A stretch of 64,000 nt of DNA from JBDHTQ01 sp039808765 (GCA_039808765.1 JBDHTQ010000004.1:62001-126000); one strand, 5' to 3'; counted from the first letter of the stretch, positions 1 to 8,790 are shown. The notes: a model not told the origin generated them from the sequence alone. Numbers and translations are program-made.

Positions 1-2
1 GG

Positions 3-605
3 GCGGGTAAGGACATTTCTGTTAACAATGCGGTGTTATTTATGGCGCGTGATCGCGAGCTGGCGGAAGATGCATGGCCGGGTGATATTATCGGTATCCC
101 CAATCACGGCACGTTACGCATCGGGGATGCATTAACTGAGGGTGAGATGTTACGTTTTACCGGTGTGCCATCTTTTGCGGCAGAATTACTGCAGCGTGTG
201 CGTCCCCTTGATCCGATGCAAGCCAAGCATTTGCAAAAAGCGCTTGAGCATTTTGCCGAAGAAGGGGCAAGTCAATTTTTCAAGCCCTTCATTGGTTCTG
301 ATCTCATTGTGGGGGTTGTGGGGCAGCTTCAGTTTGATGTTTTGGCAGCGCGTATTAAAGCCGAGTATAATCTTGACGTACGGTTTGAGCCTGCACCATA
401 TGATGCCGCTCGCTGGGTTGAATGTGATGATCATAAGCAATTGCAAGCATTTTTAGATGCAAATCGAGGTGCTTGTGGTGAAGACCATGATGGTTTTCCC
501 GTTTTTCTTGCGCGTAACAGCTGGTCTCTTTCCCGCGCTCAGGAGGACTATCCGCATATTCGCTTCAAGATTACGCGCGAACAGGCGTTAAGTGCTACCA
601 ACTAA
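3..605 (+). CDS. prfC: Peptide chain release factor 3, C-terminal part
   Basis: This is the last 200 residues of a translational GTPase that matches release factor 3, which removes RF1 or RF2 from the ribosome after termination. The open frame runs in from the left edge, so the GTPase domain (G1-G5 motifs) lies outside the window. Visible family landmarks are GDIIGIPNHGTLRIGD in the beta-barrel domain and VGVVGQLQFDVLAARIKAEY in the C-terminal domain, both characteristic of RF3 rather than EF-G. The stop is TAA at 603-605. The downstream genes are small accessory genes and do not look like part of a prfC operon. Assignment is confident although the gene is partial. Confidence 0.93.
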   Translation, partial: AGKDISVNNAVLFMARDRELAEDAWPGDIIGIPNHGTLRIGDALTEGEMLRFTGVPSFAAELLQRVRPLDPMQAKHLQKALEHFAEEGASQFFKPFIGSDLIVGVVGQLQFDVLAARIKAEYNLDVRFEPAPYDAARWVECDDHKQLQAFLDANRGACGEDHDGFPVFLARNSWSLSRAQEDYPHIRFKITREQALSATN

Positions 606-697
606 TTTCTTTAACTTTTTCAGTGATCCCCAATTTCATAAAAAGTGGGTTATGATTTGCCTTTAAACGTAAGGTTGATGTGTGGTAGGAAAAAATA

Positions 698-751
698 ATG
701 AGTATTGATAATAAAAAAGCTCACCCCCTTCTAGAAGGGCTCAGCTTGTGA
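698..751 (+). CDS. Possible 17-residue leader ORF coupled to next gene
   Basis: A short frame MSIDNKKAHPLLEGLSL starts at ATG 698 behind a fair ribosome-binding site (TAGGA at 686-690). Its TGA stop at 749-751 overlaps the GTG start of the next ORF (GTG 748-750). This could be a translated leader that couples to the zinc-finger ORF, or the remains of a longer N-terminus broken by a frameshift. Nothing in the sequence decides between these, and the peptide itself has no recognisable motif. Low confidence. Confidence 0.3.
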   Translation: MSIDNKKAHPLLEGLSL

Positions 752-1098
752 GTGGCGGTGGTGAACCACGCGCGCAACCGTCGTCTTTACTTGAAAGAGT
801 TGAGGCGCGTGAAGCTCGTGAGGCCAGGGCACGTAAACAACTGCAAAAACAAGGATGCAAATGTGCTTTTTGCTCAAGAGTAATAAGGCTTGATTGTAAA
901 CTGGGGGTTGGATTTTTTATGGCGCCACCCCTCAATTTGTCGGGCGGAAGCTGTAAAGTTACCTTGCTTGTTAATCGCGGTGTGGTGTGCTATAAATGCT
1001 TTAATGTGCTAAGTCTTAATTATCAAGAAGCCGGGGCCGATGCTGCGACTAAAATGCTGAGTAAAATTAAATCGCCGGGACAATTTACACTCATCTAA
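748..1098 (+). CDS. Degenerate HNH-like zinc-finger protein
   Basis: The 116-residue protein has a basic, coiled-coil-like N-terminus (ERVEAREAREARARKQLQKQ), then two CxxC knuckles, CAFC near residue 39 and CYKC near residue 86. The spacing and a shared SGGS segment align with the two HNH proteins downstream (CAYC, AGGS, ACHAC). The Asp-His pair that supplies the HNH catalytic base is absent here, so I read it as a zinc-binding relative that has lost nuclease activity, or a pseudogene-like remnant. The start is GTG, overlapping the stop of a short upstream ORF. Role unknown. Confidence 0.55.
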   Translation: MSGGGEPRAQPSSLLERVEAREAREARARKQLQKQGCKCAFCSRVIRLDCKLGVGFFMAPPLNLSGGSCKVTLLVNRGVVCYKCFNVLSLNYQEAGADAATKMLSKIKSPGQFTLI

Positions 1099-1146
1099 AA
1101 AGAATATTTTAAAATTATTTTTTGTGTATTTATGAGGAAGGTTATT

Positions 1147-1560
1147 ATGAAGAAAGTAGTGCATCCATGGCAAGCGCTGGCAGGGGGAGCGACCGGGAGC
1201 TCAAAAAATATTCTTACCGCTTTGTGTAAACTGCAGGGGGGCGTGTGTGCCTATTGTGGTGAACCTATGGTTCCACAGCAAACAGGGCATCTTAGGAAAC
1301 AAGCTTTAAGAGAATATCTGAGGGATCCACGTCGACCCACCATTGATCATGTTATGCCAATTTCAGCTGGTGGATCTCTAACAAAAGACAATTTGGTCGC
1401 TGCGTGCCATGCCTGCAACGAATTAAAGAGTTCGCGTGACCCTGTTGAGTTCTGGCGCTGGATGACGGGGAGACCACAACATTATCCAAAAGCAGGATGG
1501 AGACCCCCACGTACGTATAAAGGGCCAGATTTAGTGATGATGGCCAGTGGTTGTGGCTGA
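1147..1560 (+). CDS. Small HNH endonuclease
   Basis: The protein (137 residues) is a compact HNH nuclease: CAYC knuckle, then TIDHVMPISAGGSLTKDNLV carrying the DH catalytic base, then ACHACN with the second knuckle and Asn. This is the full HNH signature, expected to bind zinc plus a catalytic metal and to cut or nick DNA. I prefer ATG 1147 over ATG 1132 because AGGAAGG at 1135-1141 is a good ribosome-binding site for it. The C-terminal GWRPPRTY motif recurs as NWRPHRFY in the HNH gene at 2033, so the two are paralogues. No partner such as a terminase or methylase is seen, so the biological role is open. Confidence 0.8.
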   Translation: MKKVVHPWQALAGGATGSSKNILTALCKLQGGVCAYCGEPMVPQQTGHLRKQALREYLRDPRRPTIDHVMPISAGGSLTKDNLVAACHACNELKSSRDPVEFWRWMTGRPQHYPKAGWRPPRTYKGPDLVMMASGCG

Positions 1561-2032
1561 CAGTAATTTTTTGGTGAATTTATAAAGATTCATGAAGTTT
1601 TTTAATTTAATAGAGAGGCCCACACCTGATGGCTGATTACTCAGAGGGGAATGCTTCTCCTAATATTGTTTGAAAACATATGTAAGAACCCCCTAGAAAA
1701 GCGCTCATGCTTGTTTCCTGTGGATACGTCTAATTGTGCTGGGGCTACAAAGGGGGCGTTGTGCGAATTGCTTTCGCGTATTTCTGTACAGCTGGGGTGG
1801 TGCTTGCGCGATTTCCAGCCATTCATCACCCCTAAATACCCTTGTCTGTTGATTTCTCAACAAAAGTATGTTGTTGGGGCTGTCACACTAAGTTGAAAAA
1901 AGTTTTGCAGCATGGCGTGGTGACGACATCAGGCGTTTTTTTTGATTGACAGCTTAGGCTGCACATCTGCAATCTAAGCTTGGATTGTATTAATGAGCAT
2001 ACTACTTTCAGTAACTGTATGAGGTTGGTGCA
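1561..2032 (+). other. Gene-poor gap between two HNH genes
   Basis: The 472-base interval contains no gene I can support. An 81-residue frame at 1651-1896 (Cys-rich, no recognisable motif) and a 14-codon frame from ATG 1629 are the only candidates. Neither has convincing start signals or similarity to its neighbours. The interval may be a decayed member of the HNH array, but I could not align it to the flanking HNH genes in any frame. Confidence 0.3.
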
Positions 2033-2413
2033 ATGAAAGGTCAAGGACCCCAACTCCCTATTTCTGGAGGTTTTAGGTCTCAAGGTCAAGTTAACGGGCT
2101 TGCTTTTTATGTCGTGAACTGTGGCCAGGCAAGGGTTTCTCGGCAATATCTTTTTGCACTTCAGAACGGCATATGCGCTTATTGCGGCATTCAAATGACG
2201 TTAGAGAGTGATCATGATCACAGTGTTACGCGAGATCATGTTTTTCCGCGATCGCGCGGTGGCCCAACCGCGCTCTTTAATCTTGTCGGAGCGTGCCGTC
2301 ACTGCAATCGATCAAAAGGAAGTTCTCTTCTCCATGATTTTCTCTGTTTTCATTCTAAAAAAGGCTACGCCGTAAACTGGCGACCCCATCGTTTCTATCG
2401 CTCATTGCATTAA
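2033..2413 (+). CDS. Small HNH endonuclease, second paralogue
   Basis: The 126-residue protein has CAYC at about 49-52, RDHVFPRSRGG with the DH base at about 69-70, and ACRHCNRSK with the second zinc knuckle. It ends in NWRPHRFYR, matching GWRPPRTYK of the gene at 1147, so both come from one duplicated ancestor. The start ATG 2033 follows GAGG (2020-2023) at an acceptable distance. It is probably a metal-dependent nicking or cutting enzyme; small lone HNH proteins occur in prophage remnants, homing elements and defence loci, and nothing nearby chooses between these. Confidence 0.8.
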   Translation: MKGQGPQLPISGGFRSQGQVNGLAFYVVNCGQARVSRQYLFALQNGICAYCGIQMTLESDHDHSVTRDHVFPRSRGGPTALFNLVGACRHCNRSKGSSLLHDFLCFHSKKGYAVNWRPHRFYRSLH

Positions 2414-2441
2414 TTGGCTAGATAAAGGTGAAATGATTTTA

Positions 2442-3044
2442 TCACGTGGCAAAAACACGGGAGGTGAGCAGCTTCCTAAAAGCTTGTGCGCGATGGCTTG
2501 CTTCTTCTTTTCTTTCGCGGCTCATTTCGGCGTACGTTAAAGGGGGACCGTGACCATTGTGCGGGACAAAGGTTGGATCAAAGCCGAACCCATTGTTTCC
2601 GCGTGGTGGCCATGCCCATTGACCATCAACGCGACCTTCAAAAATTTCTGTTGAGCCATGCGGATGTGCGAGGGCTAAAACACAAAAGGCTTGAGCACGA
2701 TCATCACCGTTGGCTTCGGCAATTAGGCGATCATTGATTTGTGTGAGACCGATTATCCCTTGTTTGACCCAATGGGCAGTGTTAACACCCGGCCAGCCTT
2801 TTAAGCCTAAGAGGCACAATCCACTGTCATCGGCCAAGGCCATTAGACCTGTGGCTTGCGCGGCGGCTTGGGCTTTTATTGAGGCGTTTTCAGCGAAGGT
2901 TGTCCCTGTTTCATCGGGTTCGGGTAGTCCGATTTTACCCGCGCTTAAAACCTCCCATCCCAGAGGTGCGAGCAGATTTTTCAGCTCAGTAACTTTTCCT
3001 GCATTGTGCGTTGCTAGAACCAGCGTTTTTGAATGTGCCGCCAT
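2442..3044 (-). CDS. rdgB: XTP/dITP diphosphatase (RdgB/HAM1 family)
   Basis: This house-cleaning pyrophosphatase hydrolyses non-canonical purine triphosphates (dITP, XTP) so that they are not built into DNA. The 200-residue length is normal. Family motifs are LATHNAGKVTEL at the N-terminus, TFAENASIKAQAA, LADDSGLC (metal-binding Asp pair), GFGFDPTF and a C-terminal SHRAQAF. It lies 17 bases downstream of fabI on the same strand and is probably co-transcribed with it. Confidence 0.93.
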   Translation of the reverse strand: MAAHSKTLVLATHNAGKVTELKNLLAPLGWEVLSAGKIGLPEPDETGTTFAENASIKAQAAAQATGLMALADDSGLCLLGLKGWPGVNTAHWVKQGIIGLTQINDRLIAEANGDDRAQAFCVLALAHPHGSTEIFEGRVDGQWAWPPRGNNGFGFDPTFVPHNGHGPPLTYAEMSRERKEEASHRAQAFRKLLTSRVFAT

Positions 3045-3061
3045 ATTAAATCAGAGGCGCT

Positions 3062-3928
3062 CTACGCTTCTTCTTTTGCCATTGTCTTTTTCATGTCGGC
3101 CAGTAAGTCGGCCGTAGTGCCAACCGTATTGACGTTCAGCATACCGACAGTGTGGTATCCAGCATCGACGTGCAATACTTCGCCGGTAACGCCGCTGCCG
3201 AGCTCAGACAGCAAAAAGAGCGCCGAGCCACCGACTTCATTTTGCGTGACATTGCGATTAAGCGGTGCGTTGGCCGCATTCCACTTAAGGATATAGTTGA
3301 AGTCACCGATCCCGCTGGCGGCAAGCGTTTTGATGGGGCCAGCCGAAATAGCGTTTACGCGAATGTTGTTGGCACCCAGATCGGTTGCTAGATAACGCAC
3401 GCTTGCTTCAAGTGCGGCTTTAGCAACGCCCATTACGTTGTAGTGCGGCATCACGCGTTCTGCGCCGTAATAGCTGAGTGTGATCATGCTGCCGCCATTT
3501 TTCATCAGACGGGCTGCGCGTTGGGCGACGGCGGTAAACGAGTAGCAGCTGATGTCCATCGTCTTGTTAAAATTCGCGCGGGTGGTGTTTAGGTACAAGC
3601 CATCCAGTTCGCTTTTATCAGAGAAAGCGATTGCATGAACGATAAAGTCCAACTCGCCCCATTCTTTTTCTACAGCGGCAAAGGTCGCGTCGATTGCGGC
3701 GTCATCACAAACATCACACGGCACCACGAGGGTGCTGTTGACCGAGGCAGCGAGTGGACGTACGCGTTTTTCTAAAGCATCTCCCTGAAAGGTAAAACCC
3801 AGTTGTGCGCCATGGAGGGCAGCTTGTTGGGCGATTCCCCAAGCAATAGAGCGATCATTGGCCACGCCCATGATCAGACCTTTTTTACCAGCAAGCAGTG
3901 ACGAAACGGGAGACGTTGTAGCAGACAT
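3062..3928 (-). CDS. fabI: Enoyl-[acyl-carrier-protein] reductase, NADH
   Basis: FabI catalyses the last reduction of each fatty-acid elongation cycle in the cytosol. The 288-residue protein shows the FabI nucleotide-binding segment GLIMGVANDRSIAWGIA, and the catalytic Tyr-x6-Lys pair in YNVMGVAK, with an upstream YYGAERV. These are FabI features rather than those of a general SDR. It precedes rdgB on the same strand and is divergent from the DEAD-box helicase gene, leaving about 120 bases for promoters. It is the classical target of triclosan-type inhibitors. Confidence 0.95.
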   Translation of the reverse strand: MSATTSPVSSLLAGKKGLIMGVANDRSIAWGIAQQAALHGAQLGFTFQGDALEKRVRPLAASVNSTLVVPCDVCDDAAIDATFAAVEKEWGELDFIVHAIAFSDKSELDGLYLNTTRANFNKTMDISCYSFTAVAQRAARLMKNGGSMITLSYYGAERVMPHYNVMGVAKAALEASVRYLATDLGANNIRVNAISAGPIKTLAASGIGDFNYILKWNAANAPLNRNVTQNEVGGSALFLLSELGSGVTGEVLHVDAGYHTVGMLNVNTVGTTADLLADMKKTMAKEEA

Positions 3929-4051
3929 AACACACCTTTTTGATTGAATTTGGGGTGAGATTACACAGTATCACCTATTTTTCAATGTTTTTGTGGTTTT
4001 CGTGCGTAAATTTCTTGACTTTAGGGGGCATTGCACGACAAGGTGCGCGCC

Positions 4052-5455
4052 ATGAGCTTTCCTGAACTTGGTTTGAGTGAGTCCGTCTGCCGGGCGGTTG
4101 ATGATGTAGGCTACCGCGAGCCCACACCCATCCAGCGTGAGTCGATCCCTATTATTTTGATGGGGCGAGACATGGTGGCTACTGCGCAAACGGGAACGGG
4201 TAAAACCGCAGCCTTTACATTACCGATGATTGATGTTTTGTCGGGGCATCGAGCGCGGGCACGCATGCCGCGATCTTTGATTCTTGAGCCCACGCGTGAG
4301 CTTGCGGCTCAGGTTGCTGATAATTTTGATCTTTATGGCAAATACAATAAACTCTCCCACGCGCTGATCATCGGTGGTGAGAATATGGATGATCAGATCA
4401 AACTGTTAGATCGGGGCGTTGATGTTTTGATTGCCACGCCGGGCCGGTTGGTTGATCTGTTTGAGCGTGGTCGGATTTTGCTTTCTGATATCAAGGTGTT
4501 GGTCATTGATGAAGCTGACCGCATGCTGGATATGGGATTCATTCCCGACATTGAAAAGATTTGCCGTATGCTGCCTACGATGCGGCAGACCGTGATGTTT
4601 TCAGCCACCATGGCACCAGAGATCAAGCGTTTATCGGATCAGTTTTTGCTCAATCCCAAACACGTGAATGTGGCCCCCCCTGCCTCAACGTCGGTCAATG
4701 TCGAGCAGCATCTTGTTTTAGTGCAAGAACGCGACAAGCGCGAAGCATTACGTCATCTTTTACGTACTCAAAATGTGCGTAATGCTTTTATTTTTTGCAA
4801 CCGCAAGCGCGATATCGGTATTCTGCAGCGTTCGCTTGAGCGTCACGGGTTTGAGGCGCTGGCCTTGCACGGCGATATGCCTCAATCGGCGCGTACAGCA
4901 ACGCTTGATGCCTTTAAGGCGGATCGGGTTAAACTGATGATTTGCTCAGATGTGGCGGCACGCGGGATAGATATTGCTGATGTAAGCCATGTCTTTAATT
5001 TTGATGTGCCTATCCATGCCGAAGACTATGTGCACCGCATTGGTCGCACCGGACGAGCAGGTAAGCAAGGGGTTACCTTTATGTTTGCCATGCCGATGGA
5101 GCAAAAGTTTGTTGAAGCCATTCAAAAACTGATTAAAAAGCAAATTCCTGTTCTTGCGCTGGAAGGCTTTGAGAATAAAGCGAGCAAAGAATCCTCTGCG
5201 CGTACAGAGAATGAAGAAACGTCAAGAAGACCTGCGCGGCGGACAACGTCCTCAGCGCGTTCTTCCTCTGATACAGATGGGAAAAATCTCAATCAAAGCT
5301 TTGCTCAATCCCCTCGTGCGTCGTCTCATTACAAGCGATCCCGCTCTGCCCCGAGCTACGCCTGTAATGAGGATGATGCACTGCCGGAAAACACCTGCGC
5401 TTTCGGCGATGATATTCCCGCATTTTTAGCGCGGGAAACCAAGTGGGCCTCTTAG
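4052..5455 (+). CDS. DEAD-box ATP-dependent RNA helicase, RhlE-like
   Basis: This is a cytosolic RNA helicase expected to act in RNA decay, ribosome assembly or cold adaptation. All helicase motifs are present in order: Q motif (GYREPTPIQ), ATAQTGTGKTAAF (Walker A), PTRELAAQ, TPGRLVDL, VIDEADRMLDMGF (DEAD), SAT, then in domain 2 ARGIDIADVSHV and HRIGRTGRAGKQG. The last roughly 90 residues are a Ser/Arg-rich, disordered RNA-binding tail. I chose ATG 4052 (MSFPELGLS, the usual family start) over TTG 4031, although TTG 4031 has a strong AGGGGG just upstream. Confidence 0.93.
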   Translation: MSFPELGLSESVCRAVDDVGYREPTPIQRESIPIILMGRDMVATAQTGTGKTAAFTLPMIDVLSGHRARARMPRSLILEPTRELAAQVADNFDLYGKYNKLSHALIIGGENMDDQIKLLDRGVDVLIATPGRLVDLFERGRILLSDIKVLVIDEADRMLDMGFIPDIEKICRMLPTMRQTVMFSATMAPEIKRLSDQFLLNPKHVNVAPPASTSVNVEQHLVLVQERDKREALRHLLRTQNVRNAFIFCNRKRDIGILQRSLERHGFEALALHGDMPQSARTATLDAFKADRVKLMICSDVAARGIDIADVSHVFNFDVPIHAEDYVHRIGRTGRAGKQGVTFMFAMPMEQKFVEAIQKLIKKQIPVLALEGFENKASKESSARTENEETSRRPARRTTSSARSSSDTDGKNLNQSFAQSPRASSHYKRSRSAPSYACNEDDALPENTCAFGDDIPAFLARETKWAS

Positions 5456-5476
5456 GTTGGGGTGTTTTTTGTTAGA

Positions 5477-6082
5477 TTACATGCCGTAGGGAAACTGCTC
5501 ATAGTCAATAATTGAGCTGTTTCTAACGCACTTGAGGGCTGTGGTATACTGGTCTAGTAGCTTGAGGGTGTAATCCAGAAAACGACTATTAAAACTTGTT
5601 CCATCCGTAAGAGCCATCATATCGGCTTCAGTTGTGCCGCGCAAAATGATGTGGTCAGGAACCCAACACATATGGTTGTTTTTATAGCCGAAAGAGCGCA
5701 GTTCACTTACCGGATAGGCACCCCCGCGTGATGCGGAAACAGTTACAGCTAATGCGGGTTTGTGCCCCACTTCCTTGCCAGAGCAAAGAAGAAGAAAATT
5801 CATAAGGCGTGGGGGCACCATGCCTGCATATTCAGGAGAAACAAAAATAAAACCGTCAGCAGCTTTAAGCTTTTCTGCAATTTCGGTCCAGACAGACCAT
5901 TTTTGTGCCAGCTCTGGGTTTCCCCACATGCCCTCATCCCAGAATGGTAGCGAGTCGATTTTGATGATTTCAGTCTGACAATCAGGGAGCAATTTTGGCA
6001 TGTGGCCTTCGATAATTTGGGCGACTTGATGCGAAGCACCTTTTACGCGGTGTGAGCCGGAGATAATCAGAATTTTGTTCAT
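5477..6082 (-). CDS. NADPH-dependent FMN reductase family flavoprotein
   Basis: The 201-residue protein has a flavodoxin-like fold: IISGSHRVKGASHQVA at the N-terminus binds the FMN phosphate, and FVSPEYAGMVPPRLMNFL is the family's central SPEYxxxxPxxLKN-type motif. It probably reduces flavins, quinones or azo compounds with NAD(P)H. It is convergent with the helicase gene and lies downstream of the dnaJ-like gene on the same strand (22-base gap), so it may be read through from there. The physiological substrate cannot be told from sequence. Confidence 0.85.
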   Translation of the reverse strand: MNKILIISGSHRVKGASHQVAQIIEGHMPKLLPDCQTEIIKIDSLPFWDEGMWGNPELAQKWSVWTEIAEKLKAADGFIFVSPEYAGMVPPRLMNFLLLCSGKEVGHKPALAVTVSASRGGAYPVSELRSFGYKNNHMCWVPDHIILRGTTEADMMALTDGTSFNSRFLDYTLKLLDQYTTALKCVRNSSIIDYEQFPYGM

Positions 6083-6104
6083 TGTAGGTCTTTCTATGGG
6101 GGGG

Positions 6105-7088
6105 TTATTCTAAACCCGCATTTTTGCGTGGATTAAAGGCAAGCCCAGCTTTCCATTTTTTGAGAAAAAGAGCAAGTTCTTCATCTTTTGTATCAGGAAT
6201 AGTAATTTTTAGCCGCACATATTGATCGCCCGCCGCCGACGTGGTTGATGCCGGAATTCCTTTTCCTTTTAAGCGAAGCATTGCGCCATCTTGTGTGCCT
6301 GCTGGAACTTTCATTTCAACAGATCCGCTCAACGTGGGTACGCGAATGCTGCCGCCAATGACGGCTTCTGTCAGGCTGATTGGCACTTCACAGCGAATAT
6401 CCCGGCCTTCTTTGGTAAAGAAAGTGTGAGGCTCTACATGCAGCAGAATGTAAGCATCGCCTGCGGCGTTGCCAAAGCGGGCTTTTTGACCTTTGCCTTT
6501 TAGGCGCAGTTTTGTGTTGCTCTCTGTTCCTACGGGAATGGTGATGGCAACTTCTTCATTTTCGCCCAGTTTGATCGTGCGCTTGCTACCCAGGGCTGCT
6601 TCGATAAAGGGAATGGACAACGTATAATTTATATCGCGTGTTGTGGTGGTGTTTGTCTGCGTGCGTGAAGAAAATCCCGAAGACTCAAAACCGTAAGATG
6701 GATTGCTGCGTCGCTTGCGGGCGCCAAAAAGTTCATTGATGATATCTTCTGAGACAAAATCGTTTTCATCAAAAAAATGACTCGCCCCCCCGCGTCGGCT
6801 AGAGGGATTGGCGCCATAATTGTAAGCTTGTTGGTAACTGGAAAAAGTCTCTTGACCATTGGCATCAATTTCACCCGCATCAAAGCGACGACGTTTTTCG
6901 GCATCGTTTAAAAAGTTATAGGCAGCGTTAATTTCTTTAAGTTTATGCTCGGCCGATTTATCGCCTTGATTACGGTCGGGATGATATTTTTTGGCGAGAT
7001 CACGATATGATTTTTTTATCTCATCAGCGGAAGATGATTTTTTTATACCGAGAACTGTATAGGGGTCGCGCACGTTGGTTCTGCTCAT
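6105..7088 (-). CDS. DnaJ-like co-chaperone without zinc domain (CbpA type)
   Basis: This is a 327-residue Hsp40 that stimulates DnaK ATPase activity. The N-terminal J domain carries the diagnostic HPD in KYHPDRNQGD. A Gly/Ser/Asn-rich linker follows, then two C-terminal substrate-binding barrels (GSKRTIKLGENEEVAITIP; GGSIRVPTLSGSVEMKVPAGTQ). The four CxxCxGxG repeats of true DnaJ are missing, which makes it a type II, CbpA-like protein. It lies upstream of the flavin reductase gene on the same strand. Confidence 0.9.
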   Translation of the reverse strand: MSRTNVRDPYTVLGIKKSSSADEIKKSYRDLAKKYHPDRNQGDKSAEHKLKEINAAYNFLNDAEKRRRFDAGEIDANGQETFSSYQQAYNYGANPSSRRGGASHFFDENDFVSEDIINELFGARKRRSNPSYGFESSGFSSRTQTNTTTTRDINYTLSIPFIEAALGSKRTIKLGENEEVAITIPVGTESNTKLRLKGKGQKARFGNAAGDAYILLHVEPHTFFTKEGRDIRCEVPISLTEAVIGGSIRVPTLSGSVEMKVPAGTQDGAMLRLKGKGIPASTTSAAGDQYVRLKITIPDTKDEELALFLKKWKAGLAFNPRKNAGLE

Positions 7089-7129
7089 GATGCGTTACTT
7101 TACAGAGGTGCTTAAAAGAATCCAGTCAA

Positions 7130-7160
7130 ATAAAAAGGGCTGCCTCTCAGCAGCCCTTCT
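7130..7160 (-). terminator. Intrinsic terminator after 17-kDa-type lipoprotein gene
   Basis: GGGCTGC (7137-7143) and GCAGCCC (7150-7156) form a 7-bp stem with a 6-base loop. Read on the minus strand it is followed by TTTTT, as expected downstream of the lipoprotein gene ending at 7176. Confidence 0.85.
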
Positions 7161-7175
7161 TGTAATAAAGTAAAA

Positions 7176-7658
7176 TTACTGAACAATCTTCCATGTGCCG
7201 TCTTGGCTTTGGCAAGCGGTACCGTAAGCGGTTTGAGTGCGGCCACCTACGTTGATGGTCTGCTGAAATTCGCGGCAATAGGAACCAGCGGAAGAGTATC
7301 CATCACGCGTTGTGGTGATTGTTCCCATGTTTCCGGACTGCGGGTTATTCCAGCGAATGCTTTGGCCAACCGGAGCCACGTAAGCTTGGTTCATGGCGGA
7401 GCTGGCGGCTTGTTGGTCAGCCTTATCAAGGGACGAGCCAATTTCACTACCGGCAAAGGCACCTAACAGGGTGCCGATGGCAGCGGCTGCCACACGACCA
7501 TCACCTTTACCGAACTGGGAACCGATCACAGCACCGGCCGCGCCACCACCGATGGTGCCAACAGTCTGCTTTGTTCCATAATCCTGGGCGCACCCTGACA
7601 CGAATGCCAGCGCCGCGACGGCTAAAAGAGCTTTACTACGAAGGTTAAATATCGACAT
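7176..7658 (-). CDS. Outer-membrane lipoprotein, 17-kDa surface antigen type
   Basis: The 160-residue precursor has a lipoprotein signal peptide ending in the lipobox VSGC, so the mature protein is anchored by a lipidated Cys. Residues after this contain a glycine zipper (GTIGGGAAGAVIGSQFGKGDG and GTLLGAFAGSEIGSSLD), the glycine-zipper 2TM arrangement of the rickettsial 17-kDa antigen family. A C-terminal domain with two Cys follows. I start at ATG 7658 because GAGGAAGAAACG precedes it; an in-frame upstream extension would put charged residues before the signal peptide. The role is probably envelope structure. Confidence 0.85.
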   Translation of the reverse strand: MSIFNLRSKALLAVAALAFVSGCAQDYGTKQTVGTIGGGAAGAVIGSQFGKGDGRVAAAAIGTLLGAFAGSEIGSSLDKADQQAASSAMNQAYVAPVGQSIRWNNPQSGNMGTITTTRDGYSSAGSYCREFQQTINVGGRTQTAYGTACQSQDGTWKIVQ

Positions 7659-7872
7659 CGTTTCTTCCTCTAATATGATCGGCCTGTGCGGCGGCCTGTT
7701 TCCGTACCAGCACACGCGGTGCTCTGTTCATCTAATATTCGCAAGAAACGTGCGTTCGTCAAGGGCAGTTGGGTCGCAGGGACAATTTGTCATGCCGACA
7801 CGGTTGATAACTTTCGTGTGCTTTAACACTTTTTTAATTGGCGCTTGGAAGAGACTCGGTTTAAGTAAGGGT

Positions 7873-8790
7873 ATGGATTTTTTAAATAACAAGAGTGATG
7901 ATGATCTTCGTCGTTTAGTGACAAGCGCGAGTTTGGGCATGGCCATTTTTCTGGTCTGTTTGAAGTTGGGTGGTGCACTGGTGACGGATTCACTTAGTTT
8001 GCTTTCGTCATTGATTGATAGTGCTTCTGATATCGTTGCGTCGCTTGGAACCTTTGTGGGTGTGCGCGCAGCGCTTTTGCCTGCGGACAACAATCATCGA
8101 TATGGTCATGGCAAGGCCGAGGCAATGGCGGCCTTGGGCACGGCGGCCTTTATTCTTGGTTCTGCCACTTTTTTGATGATTCAGGTTATCATGCGTCTGC
8201 TTGAGCCTAGCCCGATTGATCATGCGGGAGTGGGCATCATCGTCATGGTTGCTTCGATGATATGTACGCTTTTATTGGTGCTATTTCAGCGTTATGTGGT
8301 TGCACGCACAGGGTCGATAGCGGTTTCTGCTGATCAGGCACACTATACTGCTGATTTTGTGGCAAACGGGGCCACTATTTTTGCAATTATAGTTACTTAC
8401 TTTACCCACCTCTATCTTGTCGATGCTTTGTTTGGGGCGGCGGTGGCTGTTTGGCTGGTGGTAAAAGCCATTCCCGTTGCGCGCGAAGCCAACAATATTT
8501 TGATGGACCATGAAGCTCCCGAGAAGGTGCGTCAGCAAATTATGGCACTTACCATGGCGCACACAGCGGTGCGCGGTGTTCACGATTTACGTACGCGCCA
8601 TTCGGGAAACATCTTTTTTATCGAATTGCACGTTGAATTGGACGGTGATTTGCCCCTGCGCTATGCCCATGCCATTGGAGAACAAATTGAGGAGGGCTTG
8701 CGCCATAATTTTGAAGGCTCTGATGTTGTGATCCATTTTGACCCCGCTGGCATCAAAGAATGGCGCCGCGATGACCAACTGGAAAATTAG
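7873..8790 (+). CDS. Cation diffusion facilitator (FieF/YiiP-like)
   Basis: This is an inner-membrane divalent-metal/proton antiporter (Zn, Fe, Mn or Cd export). About six membrane segments are visible. Metal-site residues sit in DSLSLLSSLIDSASD (helix 2) and HYTADFVANG (helix 5, HxxxD), and HRYGHGKAEAM is the family's loop signature. A cytoplasmic ferredoxin-like C-terminal domain follows (HDLRTRHSGNIFFIELHVEL). Start at ATG 7873 gives 305 residues, near the family norm; ATG 7792 is an alternative, and neither has a strong ribosome-binding site. Metal specificity cannot be stated. Confidence 0.88.
   Translation: MDFLNNKSDDDLRRLVTSASLGMAIFLVCLKLGGALVTDSLSLLSSLIDSASDIVASLGTFVGVRAALLPADNNHRYGHGKAEAMAALGTAAFILGSATFLMIQVIMRLLEPSPIDHAGVGIIVMVASMICTLLLVLFQRYVVARTGSIAVSADQAHYTADFVANGATIFAIIVTYFTHLYLVDALFGAAVAVWLVVKAIPVAREANNILMDHEAPEKVRQQIMALTMAHTAVRGVHDLRTRHSGNIFFIELHVELDGDLPLRYAHAIGEQIEEGLRHNFEGSDVVIHFDPAGIKEWRRDDQLEN

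Noticed and set aside
1651..1896. 81-residue Cys-containing ORF between HNH genes
   Set aside because: No ribosome-binding site, no recognised motif and no alignment to its neighbours.
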